A DNA stretch of 64,000 nt from Macrotrachela quadricornifera. Its lineage: Eukaryota; Rotifera; Eurotatoria; Philodinida; Philodinidae. Positions 1-11,031 of this stretch are shown here, piece by piece (within the stretch, counting starts at the first letter, position 1; each line of letters opens with the position of its first letter). The DNA is taken from the NCBI GenBank assembly GCA_022393335.1, contig JAJEKB010021035.1:1118840-1182839 (forward strand). The letters are read 5' to 3'. The notes under the pieces are model-generated. The model was not told the origin of the DNA. It made no database searches and saw only the letters and a list, made by a program, of their open reading frames with translations. Both the position numbers and the translations under genes were made by a program.

Positions 1-467
1 TGCATTAACTTGTAGCATATACGTTACAGCTCTGTTCGATTTCTGTTTTACGTCAGTTCTAACAATTCTCGCGTGACGTACGATTACATCAATATCAGCA
101 GATACATTATCCAGACTGCTACGAATCTAAAATAAATTGATATCAAGTAACAGTAATTTAGTAATGCTCTGCAGCTTTCTTACCATGTATTCAATGTTTG
201 GATAGCTTGATGGTATAACATCATCCGAACTAATGGTTGTTGGCAAAATGAATTCGTTTATCTTGTAGCTCAAGAACGTGTTTAAATCTATTTGTGAAAT
301 ATGAAGGCAAAAAATATTGTAAAAATACTATATCGGATTTTGGTCTAAAAACACACCTTGTTGAAATAGATGCGTAGTGTTTGCTGGAAAACTCGTAGTT
401 GAAGTTGTTTTGTCTGCAATTGATGTTGGTGCCGCTGAAATTGGATCAGTACTTTCGTTCTCGATAC
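1..467 (-). CDS. 3'-incomplete spliced gene, Thr-rich probable extracellular protein
   Basis: Three exons can be read on the minus strand: 467-357, 287-184 and 126 to the window edge. They are joined by short GT-AG introns of 69 and 57 bp, and the reading frame is kept across both joins (phases 1 and 0). The first exon is rich in Ser and Thr (for example TSIADKTTSTTSF), like a mucin-type linker. The next two give a compact mixed domain containing FLSYKINEFILP and RSSLDNVSADIDVIVRHAR, somewhat like an extracellular module between Thr-rich linkers. No catalytic motif is seen and I do not recognise the family. The gene runs off the left edge. A possible upstream exon of matching phase lies at 3222-3178; if it is real, the intron between is about 2.7 kb. 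Splice phasing supports a real gene; its function is unknown. Confidence 0.55.
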
Positions 468-3177
468 CTAAGTTGATTAAGAAAGGTATTAGAAGCTAGT
501 TCTTTTTTTCTGTAACAGAGATGAGCACGGCTCGGTTTGTGACTTTTCAAACCGATCTCCTTGTCGATTGGGTTTTTAATCAAATGGATGAGTTGAGATT
601 ATTATTTCGATATGTAAAGCAAGGAAAGTGAGTAAAAAATGTGTGATCAGAAACAAACACATTCTTTATGAAGAAAAGTATTTATGTAATGGCTAATTAA
701 TAATTTCGAAAATCCCTCAGAAATGGCTGCATTGTCTCCTTTAAGCACTTATGCAGTGGATCAGAAAAGATGACTGAAAGATGTCTAAAAAAGCCTTCCT
801 AGTGAATGTAGTGAGCTAAAGATACCTGAAAAGTACTCTGCTACTAGTATGTCCTAGGAACTTTCCGATACAAAAGTACTTTTAGGTACGTATAAGGTAC
901 TGGAACAGATATCCTATTGGAAAGCGTCTGGTAAATGGATACTTGAAGTTACTAACCAAATATCTACTCATATACTATTGCACAGTATTTTTAGATGTTC
1001 TATTGCCAGAATTGCAGTATGTGAATGATCGAACATAACCTTTGAATTTTTCATTTTTGTTTCTTTCATAGTAACTAATGACATTTTTTTCGATTTTGTT
1101 TAATACAATTTTTCCAAATCTGAAAACTCAAACAAGTCAAATTCCGGAATTTGACTGAGTTTGAGTTGATCGAATCTCTACCAGATTACTTGAGGGTAGT
1201 CCTCTCTCAATTTACGATCGATATCGGCATGTTCTCCACTTGTAAATAGCTAATACATAGTCTAGAAGAAATTAGTATAGAATAATTTTTAATTTCTTAT
1301 GTTTTGTCGAGTTGTTTATATGAAGCCATGCGTCCAAAAGAAAACGGTGAATAAACAGTTGCCACACAGAACTCGACTCATTAAGGATACCTTGCTGAGG
1401 CTTTCTCAGCATATGGGTACCCTTAGCTCAGTGCATTCACTAGTGCTGCTATACTTGAAATGGGACACAATGGTTACATTGCATTGTAAAAAAATCCGAA
1501 AGAGACCTAATTTTTAACTTTACAATACGGTTTAAAAATGCATGAACTGCTAGGGTAAAAATCGGCTTGAGATTCATATGATATTCTTAATACTTCGCTA
1601 GTCTATGGCGTTTTTCGTTAGTAACTGAATTTTTAAAAAAACATATGTTGTGTTTTTTCGGACAGCGAGGATCTGGCGAGCCCAAGAAAATAGCCTCTTT
1701 CCGAAACCAGAGTAGATGAGAGCAAAGACACCTCCTTTATATAAATGAAGCCTCTAAAAATCACACAGTCCATATCGCGTGTCTTCTTGATTTTATTCAC
1801 GAATAGTTATGGATTTCCTTGTCAAAAGTCATTACTATATAATGTAGACCTCTTTTTTTTTATGAAACTCGATCCTAGGAGAGGTGTTGATGTCCTTAGG
1901 GTGGAATCAGGACCCATCCTCTATCCTCGCCTCATAAATAGATGTGGCATACATCTTAGGAACTGATGTTATAGACTTGATAGGCATATTAGCATTCAGG
2001 CATTGTAGACGCGACGGATAGTTGAACAGGAACACATCACGTCCATCGCAGATGATGTCATTCAAAAGGATTGTGCTAACAGTTTTTTTTATAGGCTAGA
2101 GAGTCTTCGTAGGCTTTAGAATTATTGATCATTGAAATTTATCAATATACAGCTATCAACTACTTTGACTCCCGGTATATAACAAAGGTGGTCTATAGTT
2201 ATCTAGTAATGAATCATAACTGAGAATAATTCTAAAGCCAAGATCTTCTAGACCCTCTGGTATACATATAGTCCTCACTACTATGGAGCGACTCATTTCA
2301 TTAGAAATTATTATAAAAATGGCGAGCGTAAGTTTCAATCCAAACTCACGAACTTTTTCACCTACATACAAAGCTGCCTGAATACAGATGAATTTCCTAA
2401 CGTTATTTTTTGTATCATTTAATAGGATAGAAAAAGAACCAGTTCACAAACATCTTCAGCACAATCTCTATCGGATTAAGATTTGAAATATGATAGAGAC
2501 ATTTTAACCATTATGGAGCAATTTTGCCATGTCTGCTACGGTCTGTGAAGGAACCAATAAGTGGCATGTTTAAAACCTACTAGATCGTTACATACTGTAT
2601 CAGTATCAATGGAACATGCTCGGGCGCTCTTTTCTTCCCGTAGATTTCAACATACATTAAGAATCATGTTTCATAAAACTTATTATTACAAACCTGTGCT
2701 GTCTGAAGCTTGTTTCGATCTCATAATTCTTTAATTTTGTGTCGTGCACACATCTAGTACTGTTCTCAATTGCCGTCTAATGCGTGTTGAGGTTTTTATC
2801 CTATTTCATCTCGTATCATCTAAAAAAGATTATCTCGTTTCACTCTATCTCGTGAACGGATATTTCAGTCCACGTCTCACTATTTTTCAAAAAACCGTTT
2901 CTTTTCCTCTATGAATGGCACGATATACTAGAATATGATGTTAAACGCATTGCTATACTCAGTGCCATATAAAAACGTTTAGTCCATTCGCTAGATTTCT
3001 AGAAAGATATTCTTACAGGGTTTTTTCTTCACATATATGCGTTCTTTTTGGTTCGAAGTCAAAGTAGAAATGTATGATATATCGTTGGTAAAGTTTTAAT
3101 CCATTAATGGACATCTGATGTCTAAGGTCTGGTTTCATTACCTATGGCAATAGTAGTATTCTCCAAGTTTTATTTAC
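468..3177. other. Long intron or intergenic DNA, no convincing gene
   Basis: No coding segment with family resemblance was found on either strand. Open frames here are under 75 codons and have no shared motifs. If the exon at 3222-3178 belongs to the gene at 467-1, this whole stretch is its intron. A fragment near 2737-2694 ends in a plausible donor and encodes Ser/Thr-rich residues, but its only nearby acceptor gives the wrong phase. Confidence 0.4.
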
Positions 3178-3222
3178 CTGTTACATCAGTGGTATCGGAG
3201 AGTCTTGGCAATGCTGTTGAAA
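3178..3222 (-). CDS. Possible 45-bp upstream exon of the gene at 1-467
   Basis: A minus-strand segment is bounded by a TTGTTTAG acceptor and a GTAAATAA donor. It is 45 nt long and phase 1 at both ends, so it joins in frame to the exon at 467-357. It encodes Ser/Thr-rich residues (STALPRLSDTTDVTG) in keeping with that exon. The evidence is only splice signals, phase and composition, over a very short stretch. Confidence 0.35.
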
Positions 3223-3709
3223 CTAAACAAAATCAATAGTAATAAAAAGAAAAAATTTTTCTGTGAAAACAAAATTAGCATGAGCTTCAATCATATTTGC
3301 GAGAAATGCGATACTATTTCGACATATTTCTTGAGTGACTACCGATAATAGATCAAACCTGCGGACCCTGTTATAATGGAGATGTCTATCAGAAACGTAG
3401 TCTATTTCGTGTTACAAATTGTTTTGAAATCCACAAAGAAAGTACGAACCATACACGATGAACGCACTTTCGAATCTGTTCTTCCTTTCCATGAGAGAGA
3501 GAGCAAGACGAAGTCTTATGATTAGAACGACTTCCTGTGTTATGAAAGTTTGGTTAGCAATAGTGATGTACTAAGAAAAAAAATACAGAGAAACAATCCT
3601 TCCTCAAAAGTTTTATATAACCGATTGAAATTGTCATATGCAATCAAGAGTGCCTAGCGATAACCAAAATCTGGAATGGAAGAGATTAATTCTTTGAGGA
3701 CTGTATGAC

Positions 3710-4058
3710 TGTTAGAGGATGATGTGCATCATCCTCTTTTCTTTCTGTTCTCTCTTCTTTCGTTCTATTCACATGTGTCATTTTCTTTCGTTCTGTCACG
3801 CATCATCTCTTCTGTCGTTGCATCATCTTTCACATTGTTCATCTTCTGTTATCTCGTTTCATCATCTCTCATTGTTCTCATTTCATCATCTTTCTAGTTG
3901 CATCAGTTTCTCTTTGTGATGCTGTCTGTTCATTTCGACTCGTGTGTGCTATATATAGCGCTGATTTCTTTGCAATAAAGGATCACTGATCACTCATCCT
4001 CCATATTCACTCACCAGTCATCTTCTCTCATTCTCTATCATCGAGCAACCCGCTCACA
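3710..4058 (+). repeat. 5' LTR
   Basis: 349 bp, TG...CA. It opens with a near-perfect palindrome (AGGATGATG, 2-nt spacer, CATCATCCT) and continues with many CATCAT words. A TATA-like GCTATATATAGC is at about 3948-3959, and a polyadenylation signal AATAAA at 3974-3979, arranged as in short LTRs where the transcript starts and ends close together. Confidence 0.95.
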
Positions 4059-4075
4059 TTGGTGCCGTGACCCAA
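4059..4075 (+). other. Probable tRNA primer-binding site
   Basis: The bases directly after the 5' LTR read TTGGTGCCGTGACCC. TGG pairs with a tRNA CCA end. The form resembles primer sites of BEL/Pao-like elements; the tRNA was not identified. Confidence 0.6.
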
Positions 4076-4254
4076 CTCGACGTTCATCCAACATCACGAC
4101 GAGCAACAGCGAAAGCACCAATCTCTCTGAACGACTATTCCGTGCAGATAATTGTGCTATTAGATGTACAATTGTGCACTTCGTAAGTAATCCTGACAAG
4201 TCTAACCGCGTGCTACCATTATCACATATCAAGTAACAATCATCAAAATCAATA

Positions 4255-5046
4255 ATGGAAGCTAACGCTTCGGTATCATCTTCGGTCACAATGACTGATC
4301 TTCAGATGATTATGGAGATGTTACAAAAGATGCAAGTGGACATACACAAGGGATTTCAGGAAGTAAGGATGGAATTCAGGGAGTGGCGAAGGCTTGGAGA
4401 ACCAGGAGCTGGAAAGGATGCTGCTTCATTAATTACACGAGCTGAATGTAAAGGTGATGAATATATTTTAAATGGTACTGAAGCATTTAAAAGTGGTGGT
4501 GGTGAAAGTGAGATTTATGAATTAGTACAAGAAGTGGAAGAAAATTTCGGTTACTCTACCACTGTATCAGTCGAACTGAATAATATTGTCTCACACCATA
4601 CGTGCATTATGCAAACTGGCGGAAATAATATCGATACAGTTTGGCCTGATGGAGGTGAGTCTTGGTTCATATACGAGATACTTCCACAACGTATACGATT
4701 AGAGAATGAAATTGTGCCGTCTTTAATGTTATCCGTTGACTCCACGTCAAAGTCGGTGGATTCTTCGACATTAGCCGTGGTCATGCCGCCGATTGATAAA
4801 CGCGTTCCTTCACATAGTCTTTCTTGTGCTTACGCTGACTTTTTCGGCTTACAACGAATTCTTCTCCTATCTACACTCAATACCCGGTACAAACAGCACT
4901 GTCGTGCTGGTCGTGTTCAACAGATCATTGGCGAAGATTGTTGCATTTTTATCGATCACGCCTTATTATCAATCTTTTGGTTCGATCTCGAGCGGCATCA
5001 CATGGTCTACGACTGGGATTGGTTCCGCGCCTTAATGGTACCCTAA
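4255..5046 (+). CDS. Retrotransposon ORF with captured acyl-CoA dehydrogenase segment
   Basis: 263 codons, the only long frame of the element. Residues 1-45 are helical and Met/Gln-rich ([18 protein letters not shown]), as in small Gag-like coiled coils. Residues about 46-92 read like the flavin-binding middle of acyl-CoA dehydrogenases of the isobutyryl/short-branched type: [11 protein letters not shown], then [12 protein letters not shown], then [10 protein letters not shown]. The family consensus is TEPGxGSDAAS...GDxYxLNGxKxFIS. After this the match stops; residues 93-263 are unrecognised. The segment is too short to be an enzyme and lacks the catalytic Glu region. It most likely entered by read-through or template switching onto a host mRNA (inference). 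The ORF is open throughout. Confidence 0.75.
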   Translation: MEANASVSSSVTMTDLQMIMEMLQKMQVDIHKGFQEVRMEFREWRRLGEPGAGKDAASLITRAECKGDEYILNGTEAFKSGGGESEIYELVQEVEENFGYSTTVSVELNNIVSHHTCIMQTGGNNIDTVWPDGGESWFIYEILPQRIRLENEIVPSLMLSVDSTSKSVDSSTLAVVMPPIDKRVPSHSLSCAYADFFGLQRILLLSTLNTRYKQHCRAGRVQQIIGEDCCIFIDHALLSIFWFDLERHHMVYDWDWFRALMVP

Positions 5047-5092
5047 ACCAAGTTGGTCATCAAACTTCAGATGAGTGGGACCTCATCTAGGT

Positions 5093-5104
5093 GGAAAGGG
5101 GAGG
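5093..5104 (+). other. Polypurine tract
   Basis: GGAAAGGGGAGG lies immediately upstream of the 3' LTR, the standard place and composition for plus-strand priming. Confidence 0.85.
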
Positions 5105-5453
5105 TGTTAGAGGATGATGTGCATCATCCTCTTTTCTTTCTGTTCTCTCTTCTTTCGTTCTATTCACATGTGTCATTTTCTTTCGTTCTGTCACGCATCA
5201 TCTCTTCTGTCGTTGCATCATCTTTCACATTGTTCATCTTCTGTTATCTCGTTTCATCATCTCTCATTGTTCTCATTTCATCATCTTTCTAGTTGCATCA
5301 GTTTCTCTTTGTGATGCTGTCTGTTCATTTCGACTCGTGTGTGCTATATATAGCGCTGATTTCTTTGCAATAAAGGATCACTGATCACTCATCCTCCATA
5401 TTCACTCACCAGTCATCTTCTCTCATTCTCTATCATCGAGCAACCCGCTCACA
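5105..5453 (+). repeat. 3' LTR
   Basis: 349 bp, identical by eye to the LTR at 3710-4058 (offset 1395). It has the same TATA-like and AATAAA signals, and is followed by the target duplication ATGAC. Confidence 0.95.
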
Positions 5454-5484
5454 ATGACATACATTTTCCTACCTATTTTTCACT

Positions 5485-5939
5485 AGAAAAAATGTGCTTA
5501 GTTCGCATTAAACTATTAAATATACAAGATCATAAAGACTATAGACAACCGCATTTGACATCCTATACTTTTCTTTCTTTTTTGTCTCATAAATTCTTTT
5601 CAAACATCCTTTGTTTTTGCTGTCAGGGTGCAATAGCATCATGAATTCTCTCTCGGATTTGTATATACATATATTTCTGTTCTCACTGATGTATTTACGT
5701 ATTTCTTGAATTTGCAAAGCATCATATTTCTCTTTCATACTGGTATTTTTCATTTTTTTTAAGCAAAAAACCAGAGGAAGGTAGAGATCATGATATTATT
5801 GCACCCTAGCAGTAAGAACAAAGGATATTTGAAAAGAATTTATAGAAAACAAAACTATAGGATGACAAATATGTTTGTCCATGACCTTAATGATCTTGGA
5901 TACTTAATAGTTTAATGGGAACTAAACATTTTTTTTTCT
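5485..5939. repeat. Foldback (inverted-repeat) element
   Basis: The left arm (about 5485-5665) and right arm (about 5765-5939) are imperfect inverted copies around a spacer of about 100 bp. Both arms, read outward, encode a similar peptide: LLHPDSKNKGCLKRIY on the minus strand and LLHPSSKNKGYLKRIY on the plus strand, each ending near YLIV-stop. This could reflect coding ancestry, or merely the shared DNA. Confidence 0.8.
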
Positions 5940-8212
5940 CTGCGGAAAAATAAATGAGACAACGTATGTCCCACATTCCTGAGAAGGTTAAATGGGTTTT
6001 CAATTTGTGAAGTACACGGTAACATTGTTTTAATAAAAGTACAAAATTATACAATAGTCAAAACAGTTTCTTGTGAAGAAAAAAGCCTATTGCAGTTCAT
6101 GATAGAATAACTACTTTCTTTCATGATATTTTCGAAAAAAAGTGTCGCATAAAATTTAAACATATCTTTGTGGTTTTACGATAGAAAACGGTCACGTTGG
6201 CGACGCTTATCGAACATGAAGCTTTTCAAGCAGGAAAACCGCGTACGCAACCACTTCAGAGAAGTATCACAGAAGGTAAATGTACAAACTCATTCTTGGC
6301 CAGTTCCAAATCGACAGAAAGACAAATCTTTTTTGAAAAAGAATTTGAAAACATCGAAGTGATTCATTTCCTAACGCTAACGAAATCATTATTTGTTATC
6401 TCGAATATGTGTGCAATCGTGAACTAGTAGTGTGACTGAGGATTATGTCATAGAACGAAGAAAAACAATGTTCTTCACGGATCTCGAACCATGCATCCTC
6501 TGCTGTCCGAGCAAATGTCCTAAGTCCGTTAGACTAGAAGGAATATCTTAATCTCCATTTAGTTCAGGTGTTTTGGAGTAACAGTTGTTGCCTCAATACT
6601 AAAATTTCTGGCACGACTCTGGTATCTACCCCTTAAAATTGTAAAAACAATTCATTGTACACCTAACTGATTTTAATACTTTTATCGATGAAAGTGATTG
6701 CGCATACAATGGTTTTTAAATAAACATATTATCTCTTCTGTCACGTAACGTCACATGTTTGATCAGGCGGAATACTGGAAGTTCGCCAATACTGACCTAA
6801 TTCTGCCTCATTCTCATATCATTTCTTCTATGGTCCTGTCCATTTCGCGAGCACTCAGTAACGTTTGATCGTAATTGAATAGCTCAACATCTACCGTCAC
6901 TAGATTTTATTCAAATACTTTGTAGATTAATCGATGCTTGGCACAACACGTGCCGCAGCGCGTTCACTCCACATAGCTGATGAGGTAAGTCACTCAGCTA
7001 ATCAATCGACAACTGATGAACTATCTACAAAATCGCAATCATCACTTCTAGTGGAACAAAAGAGAAAAGAAAGAGGAAAGCTTTCATTTAGACTTGCCAC
7101 TCTCATTGTGAAGCTTATTATTTTATCATACTTAGATTGTTCTTAATCTTTTTCTAGTTTGTTTTCTTCCCTTATTTTATTTTCACAACATGTTTTATTG
7201 TCTTATCCTTCTGCATTTGTTGATCTAAAGTGTGTATCGTTCGTTCCTTCACTTTCAACTTTTACACTTTCATTATATTTGCTTCTCCATGAATATATCA
7301 TATTCGAGCATATGCTTAGTGAATTGGTTGCGTCGAATACTACTAATATTGGCGAATGTCCACACGACTTTCGTCAGTATATCTACTGGGCATTCGCCAA
7401 TATAATCCCCAGACTTTCGTCAGTTATTGGCAAAAGTCTTATTGGTGAACTGCCGGATCTCCGATCAGGGCACAAACGTAATATGCCACATTGAATAAAT
7501 AGAAAAGTTCATCATTTTTCCATTAAAAATTTATGAGAGAACATTGCTACCCTTCCTCCTTCTTTCCTCCCTGATAGTTACGAAATTACAAAACGAAACC
7601 ATCCTGTAGTAGTGCCTACTGTAGAACTGGAACGTAAAATATAGAATGATAATTTGGTTATTAGTGGCCAACGATACATATTAGTCTAGCATGTTAGATG
7701 ATATTTTATTAATACAATTGAAACCGAATTGGCACATCGAAACATTTGTTATTTTTCCTTTGTCTTTTTTTTCCTGCTGTTGTGTTACAATGATTTTGTT
7801 TAGTAGAAAACAATCACGAAGGAAGACCACCAACTGTCTAACTACTTTTGAGCTAAAACTCAATAGACAATAGGTAATTAGCGGTGCTGAATCCGAATTT
7901 GACAATGGTTTGAACCAATACTGCTTTTTAGAATGCATTCTTTTCAAAAATCATATTTCTAGACGGAAAAAGTTTTTTAAAACCGTCTATATGGAAGATC
8001 ACATCATAAAACTTATAGGAAGGATCTTTTCAAACTCATCGGAACGGTCTTGAGAGGATTTTACAAACAAAAACTCGAGATGTAAAAAAAGTGCACCTTG
8101 GAAGTTACAACCTTTTCATCAATTTTGTCAACAAAACTTTAACTAACCGGTTTTCATATAGTCGCTATCTCATCATATCGTTGTGTGACATTACTGTATG
8201 TATAGAATGCCT
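5940..8212. other. Gene-poor stretch with a possible degenerate foldback
   Basis: No ORF with family resemblance was found. Around 6767-7485 the two ends look like weak inverted copies (TGATCAGG...AAGTTCGCCAATA on the left; TATTGGTGAACTGCC...CCTGATCA-like on the right). A sharper 16-bp inverted pair (ATATTGGCGAATGTCC, one mismatch) surrounds 7346-7402. These suggest an old non-autonomous DNA element, without clear borders. Confidence 0.35.
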
Positions 8213-8458
8213 CAGAAGTAATTACCCAAAAGTAAATTCGTATAAAAAAACTTTTCAAAAGTATCACCTCCAACTTCAGTACAAAAAGATAGCTATTTTT
8301 TGTAATAAAGTTCAGGATGATAGTTTTGAACAGTAATTATGGAACTGTTTTTTAAAAGAAATAAACTTGGCACAGACCTTTATCATCCATGAATAACTCA
8401 ACTTCATAGACTTAGATAGGGTGAAAAGATACGAATTTACTTTTGGGGCACCCTGTGC
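8213..8458. repeat. Foldback element with mariner-like ends
   Basis: ACCCAAAAGTAAATTCGTAT near 8223 is repeated inverted at about 8429-8450, where the end reads (reverse) CAGGGTGCCCCAAAAGTAAA. Inner segments (GGATGATA...; GAACAGT...) also match imperfectly. The CAGGGTG(C/T)CCCA start is typical of Tc1/mariner-derived MITEs, which is the likely source. Confidence 0.6.
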
Positions 8459-11031
8459 TATATCATTATGTATATTACATCCATACTTTTTGTTACATTC
8501 TTTTTTGTCTTCTCGACTATACACTCAGGCTATCATATGTATAAGATTATTGATACTAATGTCCGTTTAGCTTTTCTTTTATTAATACAAGAATAAAAGT
8601 TAAAGTAAACTATTAAGTTGAAAGAAGACGATAATATCGATTTTGACGTTTCGGTAGTTTAAAACTCCATTTACGAGAAGACGACCTTGACCCTATATCT
8701 TTGCCAGTATTTATATTGAATTGCCAATGATTTCACTATGAATAATGTAATAATACGAACTAATTTTTTCAACTTAATTTTTCACTTTAACAAAATTTAT
8801 TCTTGTATTAATTATTTTGCTGTATTAATAATAAATTTCTGTTATTATTAAAAGTCCCGAAATAACATTAATAAAAGCTAAACAAATCCGCTTGATTGCT
8901 AACTTACGCAAGATCCGACACACCAGTGACGCAACTAGAAATTTCTTGAAGGAGGAGTTGTAATAGAAAAAGGCATTTTTCGTCTAGCAAAACGGAATTA
9001 GGCTGTACCCTGTACAGTTATTGGAGTCTTTCGGATAGAGAAGAGGAGGTAGTTCTCGCAATCTTTCCTGTAGTTGTGTCACTGCGAGATACTTTCATTT
9101 ATGCCAAAAGAAAACTTTGATACTTGCTAGCTCAGGAGCTAATAAAGATCTTTCGAGACATCCATTAAAATAAACCAAATATATGACAAAAGAGAATGGA
9201 TTAAACAGAAAAAGTGTAGGCGTAAATAGCAAAAAAACTTTGAACTTAAAAAAGTACATTTTCTCTTGGCATTACGAGTGTTTGCCTATAAAATTTTGTG
9301 AAAACCGTTCAGATGAGCTTAAAAAGTACTTTCCTATAAGTACTATGATGTGATCTTTCGTATAGACGAATCCATTCCAAAAATCGGCATTATCCAAAAC
9401 CATTGTGAAATTCAGATTCAGCATCTCCAATTATCTATTGTCTGTTGAGCTTCAGTCCAAAAATGATTAGATAGTTGGTGACCTTCCCTTGTCAGTGGCG
9501 ATATCGAGGAAAGCAATTGTGTTTACAATGCGTAAAAAAGAATTCTTTCCTAGACCTTTTAGTTTTTCTGAATAAAAGAAGCGACATATCTTTGCTACAC
9601 AGAATGCGTCAATCTGTTCCTAAAGCAGATAGTGCAAATAAAAGGCTTCAGACGATCTCTAGTCCATGCGGTACCAGTTGAGAACATCTGACCCACATAC
9701 GGCACTTAATTCAATTATGACAGATATTGGTGAAGTCAGAAAAAGCGTACATACTGCTCATTGTACATCAATCATAGTGAAACATGTGACGACATGTTTT
9801 ACCTTTACTTTGAAATACTAATAGGTAAACATGAACAGAGAAAACATAACTATACCTGACACACTAAAATGAAAACTAGAAGATATCAGATAAAACGAAG
9901 CATAAAAATTAATTCACATTACCCCAAAACGACGATCAAGTAGTATATCCTTGTTACTACCATTTTTTTGTATTATTAAGCAATACGAAATAAAATAGGT
10001 GAAAGAAATGTTGTTACTATCTGTACTTGTCTTGCAAGATTCAAATGATATCTATGAAGGATATTCTTTTTAGTTACCACTTGCATTTTGTTTCAGGCTT
10101 GTAAAAAAAATTGTTGACAGTCATCAAGATGCATCATTCTTCAATTGCTTATCATATACTTTCTTTGCAAACAAAAGTAGATATGCTCGTGTTCCGTGTG
10201 CAAACATTTCGTTTTTTTATAAAAAGGAAAAGAGAAAGAATGTGCGTCAATCTTCTTTTGTTCACCCTACGCTGCCGGCTCGTACTATTGCCAGTGCTCA
10301 GTACCCTTGTCAATGAGTATCGAAGGGACTATATGAATTAATCTGAACTAATTGAAATGTAGAAATATTAATGAAGGGGAACTTGACTGTCGTATTCGAA
10401 AGTCTGAATAAGTGTCTGTATCATAATCAAGTATTGAAGTAAAAAATCAGTCTTAAGAGTCGTTGTATGAGCCATATCGCGCGCTATAGCTGCAGAAGGA
10501 ATCAATATTTTAGGCTTAAGCTTTTATCTCGGACATTCTGAGTTAAGGGTATTCGTCTGCCTAAACTTTTGCGAACTCGCACAACCAAACGAGAAAAATT
10601 TTTGAAAAAAAGCATGAGCATCGTGTTCTGCTCTGTGCCGTGTCCTAATCTCATTCTATCTTATCCTGTCGATGACTTTGGAAAAAGCTCGTGTGTTCAT
10701 TTTTTTGCAAAACAGGACACACACTTACGGATGTTCGTTACTAGTGTGCACATGCGGAACAAAAATATAAGCTACAAAATTACTAAGAAGTTATAACAAA
10801 ACATAATATTTGGGTATTCTCCGTTAAGTTTCTTTCAGTTGGAGAACAGTAGTATGTAGACATTACAATGATATAATAGAATATGACAAGTTGGATGCAG
10901 TATAAAATTCTCCTTTTTGCCAAACACTGGTGATAGATAAAAAAAAAAGAGTCGTTACATACAAATGATAAGAATGAGAGGCGTATAATTCTTTGCAAAT
11001 CAAAACAGAACTCTTTTCTCAACACTCAACT
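8459..11031. other. Gene-poor stretch
   Basis: No coding sequence with recognisable features was found. Open frames are under 85 codons and AT-rich. No clear promoter of the gene at 11032 could be fixed. Confidence 0.4.

Larger units (their letters stand above)
3710..5453 (+). mobile_element. Non-autonomous LTR retrotransposon, complete
   Basis: Two 349-bp direct repeats (3710-4058 and 5105-5453) look identical base for base and begin TG and end CA. The element is flanked by the 5-bp duplication ATGAC (3705-3709 and 5454-5458). A tRNA-type primer site follows the left LTR, and a purine tract (5093-5104) directly precedes the right LTR. The internal part is only about 1.05 kb with a single 263-codon ORF and no recognisable reverse transcriptase, RNase H, integrase or protease, so it must be mobilised in trans. 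LTR identity implies a recent insertion, by established logic of LTR dating. Confidence 0.95.

Noticed and set aside
2694..2737. Possible extra exon of the left-edge gene ending in ACAG|GTTTGT
   Set aside because: The only near acceptor gives a phase that cannot join either neighbouring exon.
6168..6427. Two overlapping plus-strand frames with basic residues
   Set aside because: No family resemblance, no promoter or splice context; they overlap each other, as random frames do.
7159..7494. 111-codon frame with a hydrophobic start
   Set aside because: It overlaps a degenerate inverted-repeat region and has low-complexity composition; not supported as a gene.
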